From the NCBI RefSeq assembly GCF_026627425.1, contig NZ_JAPNLH010000013.1, forward strand, positions 55,294 through 119,293: 64,000 nt of DNA. The letters are read 5' to 3'. Below are positions 8,983 through 17,796 of the stretch, in pieces (the first letter of the stretch is position 1; each line of letters begins with the position of its first letter). The position numbers and the translations under genes are program-made. The notes beneath the pieces were generated by a model that searched no databases, was not told where the DNA came from, and worked only from the letters and a program-made list of their open reading frames with translations. This DNA comes from Arthrobacter endolithicus (GTDB taxonomy: Bacteria; Actinomycetota; Actinomycetes; Actinomycetales; Micrococcaceae).

Positions 8983-10204
8983 GAACTGCCCTTTCCCACT
9001 GCATCGTGAGCCGGGCAAGCGTACTGAGCATCAGCCGGCTCTTCTGATCAATGCTCTCTCCCCCTGGCCCTTGGGCGCCGAGGAGGTACCGGAGGGAAAT
9101 TGAGGCAACGTAGGCGGCGACGACGACGCCATCCTCGGAGCCTTTGTCCGCCAGTGCCGGAGCACCCTTTTCCAGCCCGTCGAGGACGGTCTGCATAGTC
9201 GTTCCGGCCGTCCGCAGGTGCCTATTCAAAGCGTAGTGCACCCGGTCCATACCGGCGGGCACTCCTACTTCGAACCGTTCCCAGTCCCAGAGCTGGAGCC
9301 TGTGGCTGCGTTGGGCCATGTTCCACGGGCTGAAATCCCCGTGCCAGGCTCCAACGTCAAGGAGCCGGTCCGGGAACTGGGACTCAACACGGTCCAGGCA
9401 GTTCCCGTATAGGGTCCGGATTTCCTCGTCCTGCAGCAGCAGACAATCCGCTCGTAACGCCGTCCACATGGGTGTTTGCGCCAAGGTGGCCGGCGGCTGT
9501 CGGAAGGCCGCGGCAAGTTCGTCCATTGCCCTGCGGCGAAGCCGAGCCAGTCCCGGCCCGCGGGCTACGAGGCGGGTGTCCAGCGCGGACATGACCAGGA
9601 CCGCCATACCATTCCACTGGCTCATGTTGATCAGGGACGGAAGTTCGATGCTGGAGAATTGTTGGGTCCCCAAGACCCTCAGGGACTCCGCTTCCCGCAT
9701 CACGTGACCACGCGCCGTGGCGGAGTCTCCAACTTTGACGAACGCGAGGCTGCGGCCCTTGGCATCGAAAACCTGAAGCACAGGCTTACGGTTGGCCCGG
9801 GCCGGCCCAACACTCAAGCTGACACTTACGCTTTGGGAGAATACGGCTTCGAGATGCGACATCAGGCTTGCGGTACCGGACGAGTCCAGCTGTATCCGGT
9901 CACGCAGCAGCAGCCCAGCCGCTCCAACCTGCAAGCCCAGCGCCAGGCCCCAACGCTGTAGCGTCTCACGCAGCGAGATCGCTGCGCTGTAACGGCGCAT
10001 CGAGGCAGCCGCCGCGTGCGCATTTCCGGCCGGAATTAAGATACGCGGCGCGGCGGCGTTGGGAACGACGAGGAAACCCTTGGAAACGCCACGCTCTCCT
10101 TGGGCTCCCCGGCCGTGGCGGCTGACCTGTGCTTGTTCCGACGCGGGCCACAGGTCCCGCAAGGTCTCGAGCAGAGGCTGCATCGGCGTGCCTGACGGAT
10201 CCAT
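8975..10204 (-). CDS. Aminoglycoside-phosphotransferase-fold kinase-like protein
   Basis: The 409-residue protein has a C-terminal half with the catalytic signature of the APH/choline-kinase fold: GAWHGDFSPWNM (Brenner-type HGDxxxxN) at about 292-303, followed by LWDWERFEVG, which supplies the metal-binding Asp. The N-terminal half contains a plausible nucleotide-fold beta sheet (LAFVKVGDSATA, with a Lys; MREAESLRVL, with a Glu). The ATG at 10204 is preceded by GGGGGAC. The substrate is unknown. Kinases of this fold phosphorylate small hydroxyl compounds, so a sugar or polyol of the locus is a reasonable guess. It lies directly upstream of and overlaps the sulfotransferase, so the two may act on the same molecule. 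Confidence 0.75.
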   Translation of the reverse strand: MDPSGTPMQPLLETLRDLWPASEQAQVSRHGRGAQGERGVSKGFLVVPNAAAPRILIPAGNAHAAAASMRRYSAAISLRETLQRWGLALGLQVGAAGLLLRDRIQLDSSGTASLMSHLEAVFSQSVSVSLSVGPARANRKPVLQVFDAKGRSLAFVKVGDSATARGHVMREAESLRVLGTQQFSSIELPSLINMSQWNGMAVLVMSALDTRLVARGPGLARLRRRAMDELAAAFRQPPATLAQTPMWTALRADCLLLQDEEIRTLYGNCLDRVESQFPDRLLDVGAWHGDFSPWNMAQRSHRLQLWDWERFEVGVPAGMDRVHYALNRHLRTAGTTMQTVLDGLEKGAPALADKGSEDGVVVAAYVASISLRYLLGAQGPGGESIDQKSRLMLSTLARLTMQWERAVRV

Positions 10205-10261
10205 GCGTCCCCCGCTCTGACCGCGAATTTACGGTCGTTGATTTAGTGCCGGTAACTAGCG

Positions 10262-11818
10262 TTACTTACCCGTTTTGGCCTTCTTCAAGATATCAGCGAA
10301 CTGGCTGACCTTTCCGGGGTCTGTAATTGGCCATGAAGCACCGTTTGAGTTCAGCGCCGTATTGAAATAGGTGAACGCCACGCCGCCAAATCTAGCCATG
10401 TCCGAATATGAACGCGCCAACCACTGCGGATCCTGGAGCGCCGCGGCGTCGGTTTCACCCGTTTCCGCAATCCCCCAGGCAGTGTTGTGCTTGTCGGCGA
10501 AGGCCTGCATCTGCGGGTAAAACTCGGTGGCAAAGTTGTCCATCTTAGTGTTCGTCTTGCCGTTTTTGACGGTGCCATACCAGTTGTAGGGATCCAGTCC
10601 CACCAGATCGACCAATCCATCACCGGGCCACAATGCATCCAAGGAGAACTGGGGATCGCCGTAGAACTGGTGCCATCCCGTCACTATCATGGTGAACGCC
10701 ACGTTCCTGCTGCCGCTGTGGACGATGGGGGCAAGCCGTTGCTGCATCTTGACCCAGTCGGCTATGTTGCCGTCACCCTCCGGTTCATGATGGAAGGCGA
10801 TCCATACCGGTCCATTAAGCCTGCTCAGCTTCGCCGTCAGATCAGCCGTCCAGGCATCACCCTTGCCCGCAGCCATATCACTCCAGCTGTAGGGAAGCTT
10901 AAAGCTGATCCAGGGAAGCCGTCCGGCTGCAATGTCTGCCGCGGCCGTGGCGACAGCCTTGTCGACCTTGCTGCCGTTCCAGTAGGTCCTGCGGATCTGC
11001 AGCGTGCCACCAATGCTTTTTTCGAAGGCCGCAGGATCCGTATTTCCGCCTACGGCCGCCCCGACAAGAGTGCCGCACGACGGAATGCCAATCACTGACG
11101 TCAGACAGCCGGATGGGTTCGGGGCGGCGACGACAGGCGGGGCAGGATGACCAAGCGTGGGGCTTTCCTCTGCGGGCTGCACCCCGGGAACTTCCGTCAT
11201 TGAAATGTCATCAATGAGCAATTTAGCAGTGGTCGGTACGTCCCACCCAAGAACATTCAGATCCAGCGTTGCCCCGGCCTCGGCAGTGGTCATGCTCAAG
11301 GTGACCTGCTGCCAAGCATCGGTGCCTGCCTGGAACGTGCTCGCATGCGTTGTGGTGACGGAATTTTTAGTTTCGCGCACGCGCAATTGTCCAGCGATCT
11401 GCGTGTCAACCGCCTTAACCCACGCGCTGACCAAGTAACTAGTGGACGCGGCCGCGTTGGTTACAGTGTTAACGTCATCATTTGCCACAACCACTCCAGG
11501 AGCGGTGGTTCCCAGCTCCAGGGCCTTGCCGTAATGGCCGCCGGTCACGGACTTGAGTTGCTGAACAGCCGGATTATTGGTGTGCCACCCGGTGGTCCCG
11601 GCCTCGAAGTCACCGTTGCGGGTCAGCTCGGGTGCGGCGGGACTCGGCTCCGCGGCGAAAGCTGCTGGACTCACGTTAGTGGCTGCGCCGATGAGCGCCA
11701 GCGTCAACCCCACAACGCCCGCGCTGTGCCGCAGCGTTGGTCTCCTGGTAAAGGCACCGGAGCCGATTTTCGCACTTGGCGAAATATGGGGAGCATCTTC
11801 TTTGGATATTACAGACAT
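10262..11818 (-). CDS. Secreted glycoside hydrolase, GH26-like, with N-terminal carbohydrate-binding domain
   Basis: I choose ATG 11818 over the longer frame because AGGGG stands 4 bases upstream and because a clean signal peptide then follows (hydrophobic 33-50, cut near residue 55 at AFA). Residues 62-212 resemble a CBM4/9-type jelly roll (NGDFEAGTTGW at the start, LLIDDISM at the end). Residues about 245-515 look like a TIM-barrel hydrolase. HHEPEGDG (343-350) fits the acid/base position and GIAETGE (449-455) the nucleophile position seen in GH26 and related clan-A enzymes. The enzyme would act outside the cell on a beta-linked polysaccharide. In an exopolysaccharide locus such enzymes often trim or release the polymer. 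Exact family and specificity are uncertain. Confidence 0.8.
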   Translation of the reverse strand: MSVISKEDAPHISPSAKIGSGAFTRRPTLRHSAGVVGLTLALIGAATNVSPAAFAAEPSPAAPELTRNGDFEAGTTGWHTNNPAVQQLKSVTGGHYGKALELGTTAPGVVVANDDVNTVTNAAASTSYLVSAWVKAVDTQIAGQLRVRETKNSVTTTHASTFQAGTDAWQQVTLSMTTAEAGATLDLNVLGWDVPTTAKLLIDDISMTEVPGVQPAEESPTLGHPAPPVVAAPNPSGCLTSVIGIPSCGTLVGAAVGGNTDPAAFEKSIGGTLQIRRTYWNGSKVDKAVATAAADIAAGRLPWISFKLPYSWSDMAAGKGDAWTADLTAKLSRLNGPVWIAFHHEPEGDGNIADWVKMQQRLAPIVHSGSRNVAFTMIVTGWHQFYGDPQFSLDALWPGDGLVDLVGLDPYNWYGTVKNGKTNTKMDNFATEFYPQMQAFADKHNTAWGIAETGETDAAALQDPQWLARSYSDMARFGGVAFTYFNTALNSNGASWPITDPGKVSQFADILKKAKTGK

Positions 11819-12067
11819 AAGACCCCTTGGCCACATCGGGCCGGGACGGTGGCGAATTGTGAGACCCGCTGTCGCCGTACTGGAAATTCTCGGGCACTCA
11901 GAGAGTACCCGCAACCAGCCCAAGTTGTCACATTTTGGTAACGGCAGGGCGCCGGCGGGCCGCGCTGACCGCCGCTGCCGGCCCGTTACCGACCGAAACA
12001 GGCCAGCTGACGCGAAAGATAAAATCACAATGCTCCCCAGCTAATGAAAGGATTCCCTACGCCTGCC

Positions 12068-13420
12068 TTAAACCTTTTGCAAACGAAACTCCTCAATTAT
12101 CCCGGAAATAAAGACAGAATCGACTGCCCGCATCTTATATGTTGATAGCCGTTTGTTCTGCATCATGGACACAAACTCGGCAATCGCATAACGCAGGCCG
12201 TCCCCGGCAAAAGGAAAATTGTAGTGCTGATTTTGACTCGGATCTTCGAACCGGATGTAGATATCTGTCGTGTTCCACCAGGGTGCCGGTACGTAAATGC
12301 TGCCGCGGGTCCCGGTAATCGTCAAATGACCCTCACTCTTGACGCCCAGGCCCACAGTGACCGATGAAATAGCATGCTCGAATCGCAGATTGATCCGGCT
12401 GAACTCGTCGACTCCACCGTCCGGTGCCATATAGGTATCGATGGTGGATTTCTGCGGAACCGCATCGAGTATTTTCGAGACGGCCAGCAAAGGAGTACTC
12501 GCGAGTTCGGTGACACTACCGCCGAACGGTGACGTCAACTCGCGGGCGGGGCTTTCGGTCAACCGAGTGTACGTGGCGTCCACACACTTAACGGTACCGA
12601 TAACGCCGCTGCGGGTGAGCGCAACCAGCCGAATAAAGCCCGGGCAGAACGCCGTGGGGATAGCTTCCAGCAGGACTTTCCCTCGCTGAGCAGCCAACTC
12701 ATACAAGTACGCCGTTTCCCTCTTATTGAGGGTCATCGGTTTTTCCGAGAGGACGTGGACGCCGCTTTCGAGCGCCTGCTTGACTTGGTCGAAGTGGAAT
12801 TCATGCGGACTCGCAATGTACACCGCGTCAACGTTCGTCAGAAAGGCCTGATAATCCGAAAAATGCCGGTACACCCCGCCATTTTCGAGACGATCCCGCG
12901 CCGTCAAAGGATTCGGATCAAAGACTGATTCACATTCCAAACCGCTGACCTTTAGCGCTTCCGGGATGAAGCGGCTCGTCGCTTTCCCATTCCCCACCAC
13001 GCCAAGCCGGGCGATGCCGAGAGTCTCAGCACGTAATTGTGTGCTCGAAACCCCTGCCGTACGTTCCAGGTAAACCACTTTACAAAAATCATTTAAGTAA
13101 TCAAACTTGCCCAGCCAGTCAGACCCAATGGCGAAAATCTCGGCCGAGTGCTGCTGAATGTCATTAATCTTTTGACCCTGATAGTCCTCGATGATTATCT
13201 CATCCGCAAGGCCCGTTGCCCGGACATTTTCAATCCTAGTCATGACATTATCGCGTACATTCAGCTTGCCGCGGGTCTCATCGTACTGGTCGGTGGTCAC
13301 TCCGACAATCAGGTAGTCGCCCAATTCCCTGGCCCGCTCCAACAGCTTTATATGGCCTGCATGCAACAAATCAAAGGTACCGTACGTAATAACCTTTATT
13401 TGCGCGTCACCGAGACTCAT
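12068..13420 (-). CDS. Fusion of TagD-like cytidylyltransferase and Gfo/Idh/MocA oxidoreductase
   Basis: Residues 8-132 match glycerol-3-phosphate cytidylyltransferases: YGTFDLLHAGH (13-23) with the HxGH nucleotide-binding motif, and ERTAGVSST (119-127) for the closing RTxGxST motif. Residues about 136-450 form a Gfo/Idh/MocA-type NAD(P)-dependent oxidoreductase: LGVVGNG dinucleotide loop at 139-145 and SEKPMTLN (225-232) with the catalytic Lys. A single protein thus joins CDP activation to a redox step on a sugar or polyol. GGGGGAA precedes the ATG. The TagF-like gene at 19356 would use a CDP-polyol. A comparable arrangement of different families is known in Haemophilus Bcs1, where cytidylyltransferase and reductase are fused to make CDP-ribitol. 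The product here (CDP-glycerol or another CDP-alditol) is not determined. Confidence 0.85.
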   Translation of the reverse strand: MSLGDAQIKVITYGTFDLLHAGHIKLLERARELGDYLIVGVTTDQYDETRGKLNVRDNVMTRIENVRATGLADEIIIEDYQGQKINDIQQHSAEIFAIGSDWLGKFDYLNDFCKVVYLERTAGVSSTQLRAETLGIARLGVVGNGKATSRFIPEALKVSGLECESVFDPNPLTARDRLENGGVYRHFSDYQAFLTNVDAVYIASPHEFHFDQVKQALESGVHVLSEKPMTLNKRETAYLYELAAQRGKVLLEAIPTAFCPGFIRLVALTRSGVIGTVKCVDATYTRLTESPARELTSPFGGSVTELASTPLLAVSKILDAVPQKSTIDTYMAPDGGVDEFSRINLRFEHAISSVTVGLGVKSEGHLTITGTRGSIYVPAPWWNTTDIYIRFEDPSQNQHYNFPFAGDGLRYAIAEFVSMMQNKRLSTYKMRAVDSVFISGIIEEFRLQKV

Positions 13421-13823
13421 TTAAGTTCTTCCCCCTTGTGCAGCTGCTCATTGGACTGCTTTTCGCGATGGCAGGAGACCGGCAGAAGTTGAACTTTCCG
13501 GCAACGGTACCAAAAGGAACCTCTCACTGACCTGCAGCACTGTGCTCCCCGGAACAGCCCATTGAATTATTAGAAGAAGTATCGTCGGGTCCGGATGGTG
13601 TGGAAACAGGTAATTTCCCGGCTACCTGCCGAACTTAAACCCGCTACCTACTGACCTAAAACAGGTACTTTTACCCCTATCAAGCCCCGAATCCCGCGCT
13701 TATAGTGAGTCTCACTCCCCCCTTCAGCGGCGGAGTTTATTACCGGATCTCACTGACGACATGATCGCCTGCTCAGAGCGCACATGATCACTCGTCAAAA
13801 TCGGCTGGATGGGGAACACGAGC
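13421..13823. promoter_or_regulatory. Divergent intergenic region with CAGGTA box array and promoter
   Basis: This 400-base gap separates the minus-strand fusion gene from the plus-strand polymerase operon. Four copies of a CAGGTA-type box occur: CAGGTA 13607-13612, TACCTG 13623-13628, TACCTA 13645-13650 (one mismatch) and CAGGTA 13672-13677. The first two form CAGGTA-N10-TACCTG. Just after the fourth is a possible plus-strand promoter, TTTTAC (13679-13684) and TATAGT (13701-13706) with a 16-base spacer, and then a short palindrome AGTGAG-T-CTCACT at about 13704-13716, where transcription would start. The boxes lie upstream of the -35, as expected for an activator. The binding protein is unknown. 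Confidence 0.5.
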
Positions 13824-16079
13824 ATGTCCGTAATGCAGCTGCAGCCACGCCACACCAAAGGCCCCGTTCCCGGCCCTGACCCGGTGCTGCGGCTCCCGTC
13901 ACGTCGGAACGCCTGGCCGCTGATGGTGTTGCTCATCGGCTATCCGGTGTGGTGGCTCTTGGGTTTGAATAACCTGCTGCCGCTGGCATTAGCGGTGCCG
14001 ATGCTTATTCAGCTGCTGCGGCAGGGCCCTATCCGGCTCCCGCGGGGCACCGGATGGTTGCTGCTCTTCCTTTTATGGGTCGTAGTCAGCGTTGTGGCGC
14101 TTTGGGCCGATGCGCCCGGGGCAGTACCAGGAGGCGGCCCTGAACGCCTGCTTGTCTTTGGCTACCGGCTAGGTTGGTACGCCGCCTGCACCATCGTCTT
14201 TTTATGGGTTGCGAACGCCAGGGAAGACAACGTTTCGACTCTTCGGGTGACCCGGTTGCTGGGCTGGATGTTTGTGGTTACCGTGGCCGGCGGCCTCCTC
14301 GGAGTCCTGGCCCCCAAATTCGAAGTCACCTCTTTGGTCGAGACGCTGCTCCCCCGATCGCTCAGTTCAAACCCATTCCTTCAGTCGTTGATCCATCCCG
14401 CCGCCGCCAACCTAACGACTTTCCTCGGCCGGGAGGAATACAGGCCCATCGCGCCGTTTGATTTTGCCAATTCGTGGGGCAGCAACCTCTCCATGTTACT
14501 GCCGTTTTTCCTCCTTACCTGGTTTGGCAAACGCGCCGGCTGGCGCGTGCCGCTGGCCCCTGTCATTCTGGCCGCTTCGGCCATACCGATCGTTTACTCG
14601 ATGAACCGCGGATTGTGGATCTCCCTGGGTGCCGGTGCCGTGGTGCTTTTGGTATACCTCGTCATCAAAGGCCGGGCACGGTCGCTGCTGGTCGTCGTTG
14701 CTGCTGTGGTGATAGCTGCCGCTTTGTTCTCCGGCAGTCCGCTCGCCACGCTCTCCAGCGACACGCTGGACAGCGCACACAGTGACGACCGCCGGGCAAC
14801 GCTGCTGACCCAGACCGTGGCGAGCACCATAGAGGGATCACCGATCATTGGGTTCGGCAGCACCCGCAACCTCCAGGGCAGCTTCGCATCGATTGCCGGT
14901 GGTTCCACGCCCGACTGCCCGGCGTGCGCAGTGCCGCCGTTGGGTACGCAGGGGCAGTTGTGGCTGGTCATCTTTTCGCAGGGCCTGGTTGGTGCCGGCT
15001 TCTTCCTGATGTTCTTTCTCTCCCGGATCCGGGCACACTGGCGCGCCCGAACTCCCCTGGAGCTGGCCGGCGCCACGATCCTGCTGTTCTTTATGATCCA
15101 GATGTTCATTTACGACACTCTGGGTTTGCCTCTTTTCACCATCATGATCACGTTAGGGCTGGTCTGGCGGGAAAGGTCCCGAACGGCGGGGGTTACTGAC
15201 ACCTCGCGGAGTTTGGGCGATTTCGCGGCCACAGGCAGGCGGTATATGCCCGTGCTGCTGGTGTGTAGCCTGGTCGGCGGCATAGCAGGGCTGGCGCTGA
15301 CACGTGCGCAGCCGACAGCCTATTCCTCGGCCGTAACGCTGCTGCTGGCTCCGTCCCCGATGTATCTGTCGGCAGATGGCACAGAGGACACGAAAACGGG
15401 TCAGGTCACCATTGACACGGAAGCTGCTTTGGTACAGTCGCGCCGGACCGTCGAGATGGTTGACAGCTCTTTAGGTTTACAGGATCCGGATGCCTTGCGT
15501 TCCCGGATCAGCGTCTCGGCGGCACCCAATACGCTTGTCCTGACGCTGAACTACTCCGACGAGTCGGCAGCCCGCTCGCTCAGCGGCGCAAAGGCCCTGG
15601 CAGAGGCCTATCTGAGCGTTCGCAGCGATGGCCTGTCGCAGCGGCGGGACCAGGTGCTGCGGGCTCTGCAGGACCAGCTGTCACGGCTACAGGCCACCAG
15701 CGACACGACTACCACCCCCATAACGGCGAACAGCCAAATCAGGTTTGCCTACATTTCCGCAGTGGCAGAGCGTCTTCACTCGGCCATCGATAACCTAACG
15801 ATGTCATCGACCACGGCCGGCGAAGTGATCCGGCCGGCCAGCGTCAGCAAAGTCCGCGGCCAACCGGAGGTGTACATTGCCTCCTCGGCGCTGATCGGAT
15901 TCCTGGCTGCTGTAGCGCTGGCTCTCGCCGTTGACTTTATCCGTACGCATTCCCACGTTGCCCCCGGAGGACGGCGTCGTTGGCCGTTGCGGCTGGTGCG
16001 TGGCAGCCGCCGATCGTCCAGCTTTGCCGACCGTGCTCTGCGAAGAACGGGAACGAGGCCCTTCGGACCCAGCCAATAG
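13824..16079 (+). CDS. O-antigen-ligase/polymerase-like membrane protein fused to a Wzz-type domain
   Basis: ATG 13824 is preferred to ATG 13809 because GGGGA lies 8 bases before it (751 residues). Residues about 25-450 contain roughly eleven membrane helices with a large outside loop (SAHSDDRRATLL... SPIIGFGSTRN), the layout of Wzy polymerases and WaaL-like ligases. After a short linker, residues about 465-710 form a Wzz-type chain-length domain: helix MPVLLVCSLVGGIAGLAL, an extracytoplasmic region with VTLLLAPSP and a coiled-coil-like stretch, and a closing helix near 690. The last ~45 residues are very basic. Polymerase and chain-length regulator normally act together in the membrane but are separate proteins. 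Here they are joined in one chain. It is the first gene of a four-gene plus-strand operon. Confidence 0.8.
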   Translation: MSVMQLQPRHTKGPVPGPDPVLRLPSRRNAWPLMVLLIGYPVWWLLGLNNLLPLALAVPMLIQLLRQGPIRLPRGTGWLLLFLLWVVVSVVALWADAPGAVPGGGPERLLVFGYRLGWYAACTIVFLWVANAREDNVSTLRVTRLLGWMFVVTVAGGLLGVLAPKFEVTSLVETLLPRSLSSNPFLQSLIHPAAANLTTFLGREEYRPIAPFDFANSWGSNLSMLLPFFLLTWFGKRAGWRVPLAPVILAASAIPIVYSMNRGLWISLGAGAVVLLVYLVIKGRARSLLVVVAAVVIAAALFSGSPLATLSSDTLDSAHSDDRRATLLTQTVASTIEGSPIIGFGSTRNLQGSFASIAGGSTPDCPACAVPPLGTQGQLWLVIFSQGLVGAGFFLMFFLSRIRAHWRARTPLELAGATILLFFMIQMFIYDTLGLPLFTIMITLGLVWRERSRTAGVTDTSRSLGDFAATGRRYMPVLLVCSLVGGIAGLALTRAQPTAYSSAVTLLLAPSPMYLSADGTEDTKTGQVTIDTEAALVQSRRTVEMVDSSLGLQDPDALRSRISVSAAPNTLVLTLNYSDESAARSLSGAKALAEAYLSVRSDGLSQRRDQVLRALQDQLSRLQATSDTTTTPITANSQIRFAYISAVAERLHSAIDNLTMSSTTAGEVIRPASVSKVRGQPEVYIASSALIGFLAAVALALAVDFIRTHSHVAPGGRRRWPLRLVRGSRRSSSFADRALRRTGTRPFGPSQ

Positions 16080-16161
16080 CCGTGCTGGCATGACTTCATC
16101 CAGTACGGCAGCCGAACAGCAGCAAATTTCCATGACGAACAAACGAACCGGAGAACTTTCC

Positions 16162-17796
16162 ATGTCCCACTTTGTCTCGGAGCCTCAGCCTCCAACGGTT
16201 AGCCCTGATAGAAAACCCCAAACCCGCACGATGCTCTTTCGGGCAGCGGCGGCACGCTCCTGGCCGATCCTGATAGCGTTGACTCTGCTCGGGGGCCTGG
16301 CCGGAGCAGCTGTCGGAGGCACAGTTTCCGAGACGCGCCCGGCAACGGCGGTCATATTGTTGAATCCGTTGGAGGGCAATCCGTTCTATCCTGGGACTCG
16401 TGGCGAGCTGTTGGTCAATCTCTTTTCGGAAGCTCAGGTCCTGCGCTCCAACCTAGTCGCCAAAACGCTGCCGGATGCGTCCGCGACAGGAGCAAGCGCC
16501 GAACAAATCCTCGCCGACCTGTCCGTCTCCGTTCCGCCCAATACACAGATCCTGCAAGTGAGCTATGGCAGCTCTGACCCGGCCGTAGCGCTCGGGCGTG
16601 CGCAGGGATTTGCCGATGCATACCTTGCTTACCGCAAGGCCCGGGCGGCGGCCTCGATCGCCAGCCGCGTCGCCGGGATAAAAACCGAGATCGCCACACA
16701 CGAGGCGGATCTAACGCGCCTGACAGCCCAGGCCGCAGCGGCACCACAGGGCTCCGCGACGGCCGGGCTGCTGCTGACCCAGGTCCAGTCCGTCGCTACC
16801 CAGATCAACCAGCTCAATGCCCGGATGGGTGATATTGCCTCCACAGCACTGGATCCCGGTCAGATCATCACGCCAGCGAAACTGCAGGCGCCCAATGCCG
16901 TTGGGACAAACGGAATGCTGACCGGCGGGGGTGCCTTGCTGGGCTTCCTGCTTGGTCTTGGCGTTGCTTTCCTTCGCACCGGAGTCCGGTCCTCGTCCGT
17001 CCTACGGACCCGGTCTGAGATCGAGGCGTTCGGCATCCGGACCCTGGCTACGCAACCAAATACCTTCGAGGCCGCACACCGGACTTTTTCCGGCAGCGTC
17101 CCTGCGGACATCAACTCCAGCTTTTTGCCGTTCGGTGCGCAGATCCTGGACCTCACCCGGCATCACCGCAGCAAGTCGATCCTGATTACGGCATCCCGTA
17201 CAGATGCAGAGCATCCCGTCTGCGTCGTTTCGATGGCTTCATCCCTGGCGGCATCCGGGATCAGGACCATAGTTGTCGATATGACCGGCAAGCTGGTCCT
17301 TCCCCAGGCAGCCGGGGGGCGGAGTCCGGGGCTCGCTGATGTGCTCAGGGATGGCCTACCGCTGGAAAGCGCGCTGGTATCTGTCGGACCGTCCCTGCAG
17401 GTCATCCGGGCAGCAGCCAGGACGGACAGTGTGTCAAGGGTCAATGCCGCACCCGGGCTGATGGAGCTGATCGGCTCACTTGCTGAACGGGCCGATGTCG
17501 TCCTGGTCGCTGCCGGTTCCATGCTCACTCCTGACACGCAGCTGCTGGCAAGTTCGATTAAGTCCGCGGTCATTGAAATCGAGTATGGCCGCAGCCGGAT
17601 TTCAGACCTGCGCGCAGCGGTCCAGATCTGCCATGACCTCTCGGTTGATCTGCTCGGGGCCGTGGTGCTTCCGCCCCGGCACAAGGACAGCGTCCGCCCC
17701 GTGCCGCCGCGCAAAGATTCAGAGAATACTATTGCCGACGGCGGCGGCCTGGATCGGACCGCTCCGCTGATTTCGAGCGGATCGCATGGCGACTAA
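16162..17796 (+). CDS. Wzz/Wzc-like chain-length protein with degenerate kinase domain
   Basis: The frame is open from 15931 inside the previous gene, but ATG 16162 has GGAG 8 bases upstream and begins a normal polysaccharide co-polymerase (544 residues). One helix is at about 33-52, an extracytoplasmic coiled-coil region at about 150-245, and a second helix at about 255-277. The cytoplasmic C-terminal half resembles Wzc/CpsD tyrosine kinases, but the Walker A position reads ITASRTDAEHPVCVV, without the GKS/T. The Walker A' region is VVDMTGKL and the Walker B region VVLVAAGS, so the catalytic Asp residues are also missing. It should not bind ATP in the usual way and may be a scaffold. Compare the intact kinase at 49330-50754. 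Confidence 0.8.
   Translation: MSHFVSEPQPPTVSPDRKPQTRTMLFRAAAARSWPILIALTLLGGLAGAAVGGTVSETRPATAVILLNPLEGNPFYPGTRGELLVNLFSEAQVLRSNLVAKTLPDASATGASAEQILADLSVSVPPNTQILQVSYGSSDPAVALGRAQGFADAYLAYRKARAAASIASRVAGIKTEIATHEADLTRLTAQAAAAPQGSATAGLLLTQVQSVATQINQLNARMGDIASTALDPGQIITPAKLQAPNAVGTNGMLTGGGALLGFLLGLGVAFLRTGVRSSSVLRTRSEIEAFGIRTLATQPNTFEAAHRTFSGSVPADINSSFLPFGAQILDLTRHHRSKSILITASRTDAEHPVCVVSMASSLAASGIRTIVVDMTGKLVLPQAAGGRSPGLADVLRDGLPLESALVSVGPSLQVIRAAARTDSVSRVNAAPGLMELIGSLAERADVVLVAAGSMLTPDTQLLASSIKSAVIEIEYGRSRISDLRAAVQICHDLSVDLLGAVVLPPRHKDSVRPVPPRKDSENTIADGGGLDRTAPLISSGSHGD

Noticed and set aside
8983..9018. Longer start for the sulfotransferase at 9018
   Set aside because: It would overlap the kinase gene by 44 bases and has no ribosome site. 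GTG 8982 has a good one.
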